DNA from: UBA5177 sp002413265
GTDB lineage: Bacteria > Chloroflexota > UBA5177
Direction: 5' to 3'
Assembly: GCA_036752825.1 (NCBI GenBank)
Contig: DAIORV010000144.1
Coordinates: 1 to 5,483 of the forward strand
DNA: 5,483 bases
Made by a program: the position numbers and the translations under genes. Positions within the stretch are counted from its first letter, which is position 1; every line of letters starts with the position of its first letter. The notes under the pieces are model-generated. The model was given only the letters and a program-made list of their open reading frames with translations. It did no database searches and was not told the origin of the DNA. Positions 5,094 through 5,483 of this stretch are shown one piece after another.

Positions 5094-5483
5094 ATGACGG
5101 AAGAGAGCCTTGATCCCGAGGATTGGACCTCGTTTCGCGCTCTTGGTCATCGCATGCTCGACGACATGTTTGATCGGGTGGAAGCAATTCGGGAGCGGCC
5201 GGTGTGGCAGCCGATACCCGAACGCTCTCGCCTAGCGCTCCAGACCACCCTGCCGCGCGAGGCGCAGTCTCCTGAGCAGGCCTATCGCGATTTCCTCGAG
5301 CACGTAGCTCCGTACCCGCTGGGCAACGATCACCCGCGGTTTTGGGGCTGGGTCATGGGGAACGGCACCCCGCTGGGAGTGCTTTCAGACATGCTGGCTT
5401 CGGCGATGAATTCCAACACCGGCGGCGCGGAGCACGCCGCGAACTATGTCGAGGCCCAGGTGATCGACTGGTGCAAGGAGATG
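5094..5483 (+). CDS. Group II PLP-dependent amino-acid decarboxylase, N-terminal part (3' end outside window)
   Basis: The first 130 residues are visible and the frame stays open to the window edge. The order matches the aromatic-L-amino-acid/tyrosine decarboxylase-like family: a helical N-terminus with LDDMFDRVEAIRERPVWQP (22-40), an FLEHVAPYPLGNDHPRFWGWVMG stretch (about 67-89) that includes the conserved HPRFWG, then GTPLGVLSDMLASAMN (91-106) and EAQVIDWCKEM (120-130). Relatives have about 470-500 residues and use a lysine-bound pyridoxal phosphate; that lysine and the substrate-specifying residues lie beyond the window, so the amino acid used is unknown and a non-decarboxylase relative cannot be excluded. 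AAGGAGG 5 nt upstream supports the ATG. The gene is divergent from DUF2277. Confidence 0.85.
   Translation, partial: MTEESLDPEDWTSFRALGHRMLDDMFDRVEAIRERPVWQPIPERSRLALQTTLPREAQSPEQAYRDFLEHVAPYPLGNDHPRFWGWVMGNGTPLGVLSDMLASAMNSNTGGAEHAANYVEAQVIDWCKEM

Noticed and set aside
4906..5187. 93-residue minus-strand open frame spanning the divergent intergenic region
   Set aside because: It overlaps the decarboxylase start and its strong Shine-Dalgarno, and is low-complexity Ser/Arg/Pro without a recognisable motif.

Overview
The window is about 60% GC by eye, gene-dense and entirely bacterial in style: short intergenic gaps, Shine-Dalgarno sites and several GTG starts. It reads like a chromosomal segment of a soil-type high-GC bacterium. 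Protein flavour (DUF2277, the KANL3/Tex30-like hydrolase, the linked ECF sigma and alkyltransferase, the tyrosine-decarboxylase-like protein) is what I would expect from Chloroflexota/Dormibacterota or Actinomycetota relatives. That placement is a guess from memory, not something the sequence proves. I see no mobile element, tRNA, rRNA or CRISPR array.

Layout. The left edge holds the C-terminal end of a class I SAM-dependent methyltransferase (+, 1-330). It converges on a pyridoxamine-5'-phosphate-oxidase-fold protein (-, 365-823). That gene is divergent from a type II NADH dehydrogenase-like flavoprotein (+, 901-2106), whose true start is a GTG at 901. A minus-strand block follows. In transcription order it is a DUF2277 protein (4877-4623) and an alpha/beta hydrolase (4607-3867), then after a 121-nt gap an ECF sigma factor (3745-3185), an O6-alkylguanine-DNA alkyltransferase with a C-terminal Ada-type zinc domain (3188-2370), and a small single-pass membrane protein (2359-2111). 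The last gene converges on the flavoprotein with only 4 nt between stops, where a hairpin spans both. The right edge has the first 130 codons of a group II PLP-dependent decarboxylase (+, 5094 to the edge), divergent from DUF2277.

The most interesting part is 2111-3812. An ECF sigma factor is translationally coupled (4-nt overlap) to a protein combining the two repair activities of the E. coli adaptive-response protein Ada, in reversed order and without the AraC-type DNA-binding domain. In the classical system the methylated Ada protein is itself the transcription activator. Here the neighbouring sigma factor could supply the transcriptional output instead, with the alkyltransferase as damage sensor and sigma partner. 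The parts are clear from sequence; the regulatory circuit is inference.

The remaining genes look like ordinary accessory metabolism: redox/FMN protein, quinone-linked flavoprotein, esterase-like hydrolase and amino-acid decarboxylase. No obvious shared pathway links them to the repair operon.
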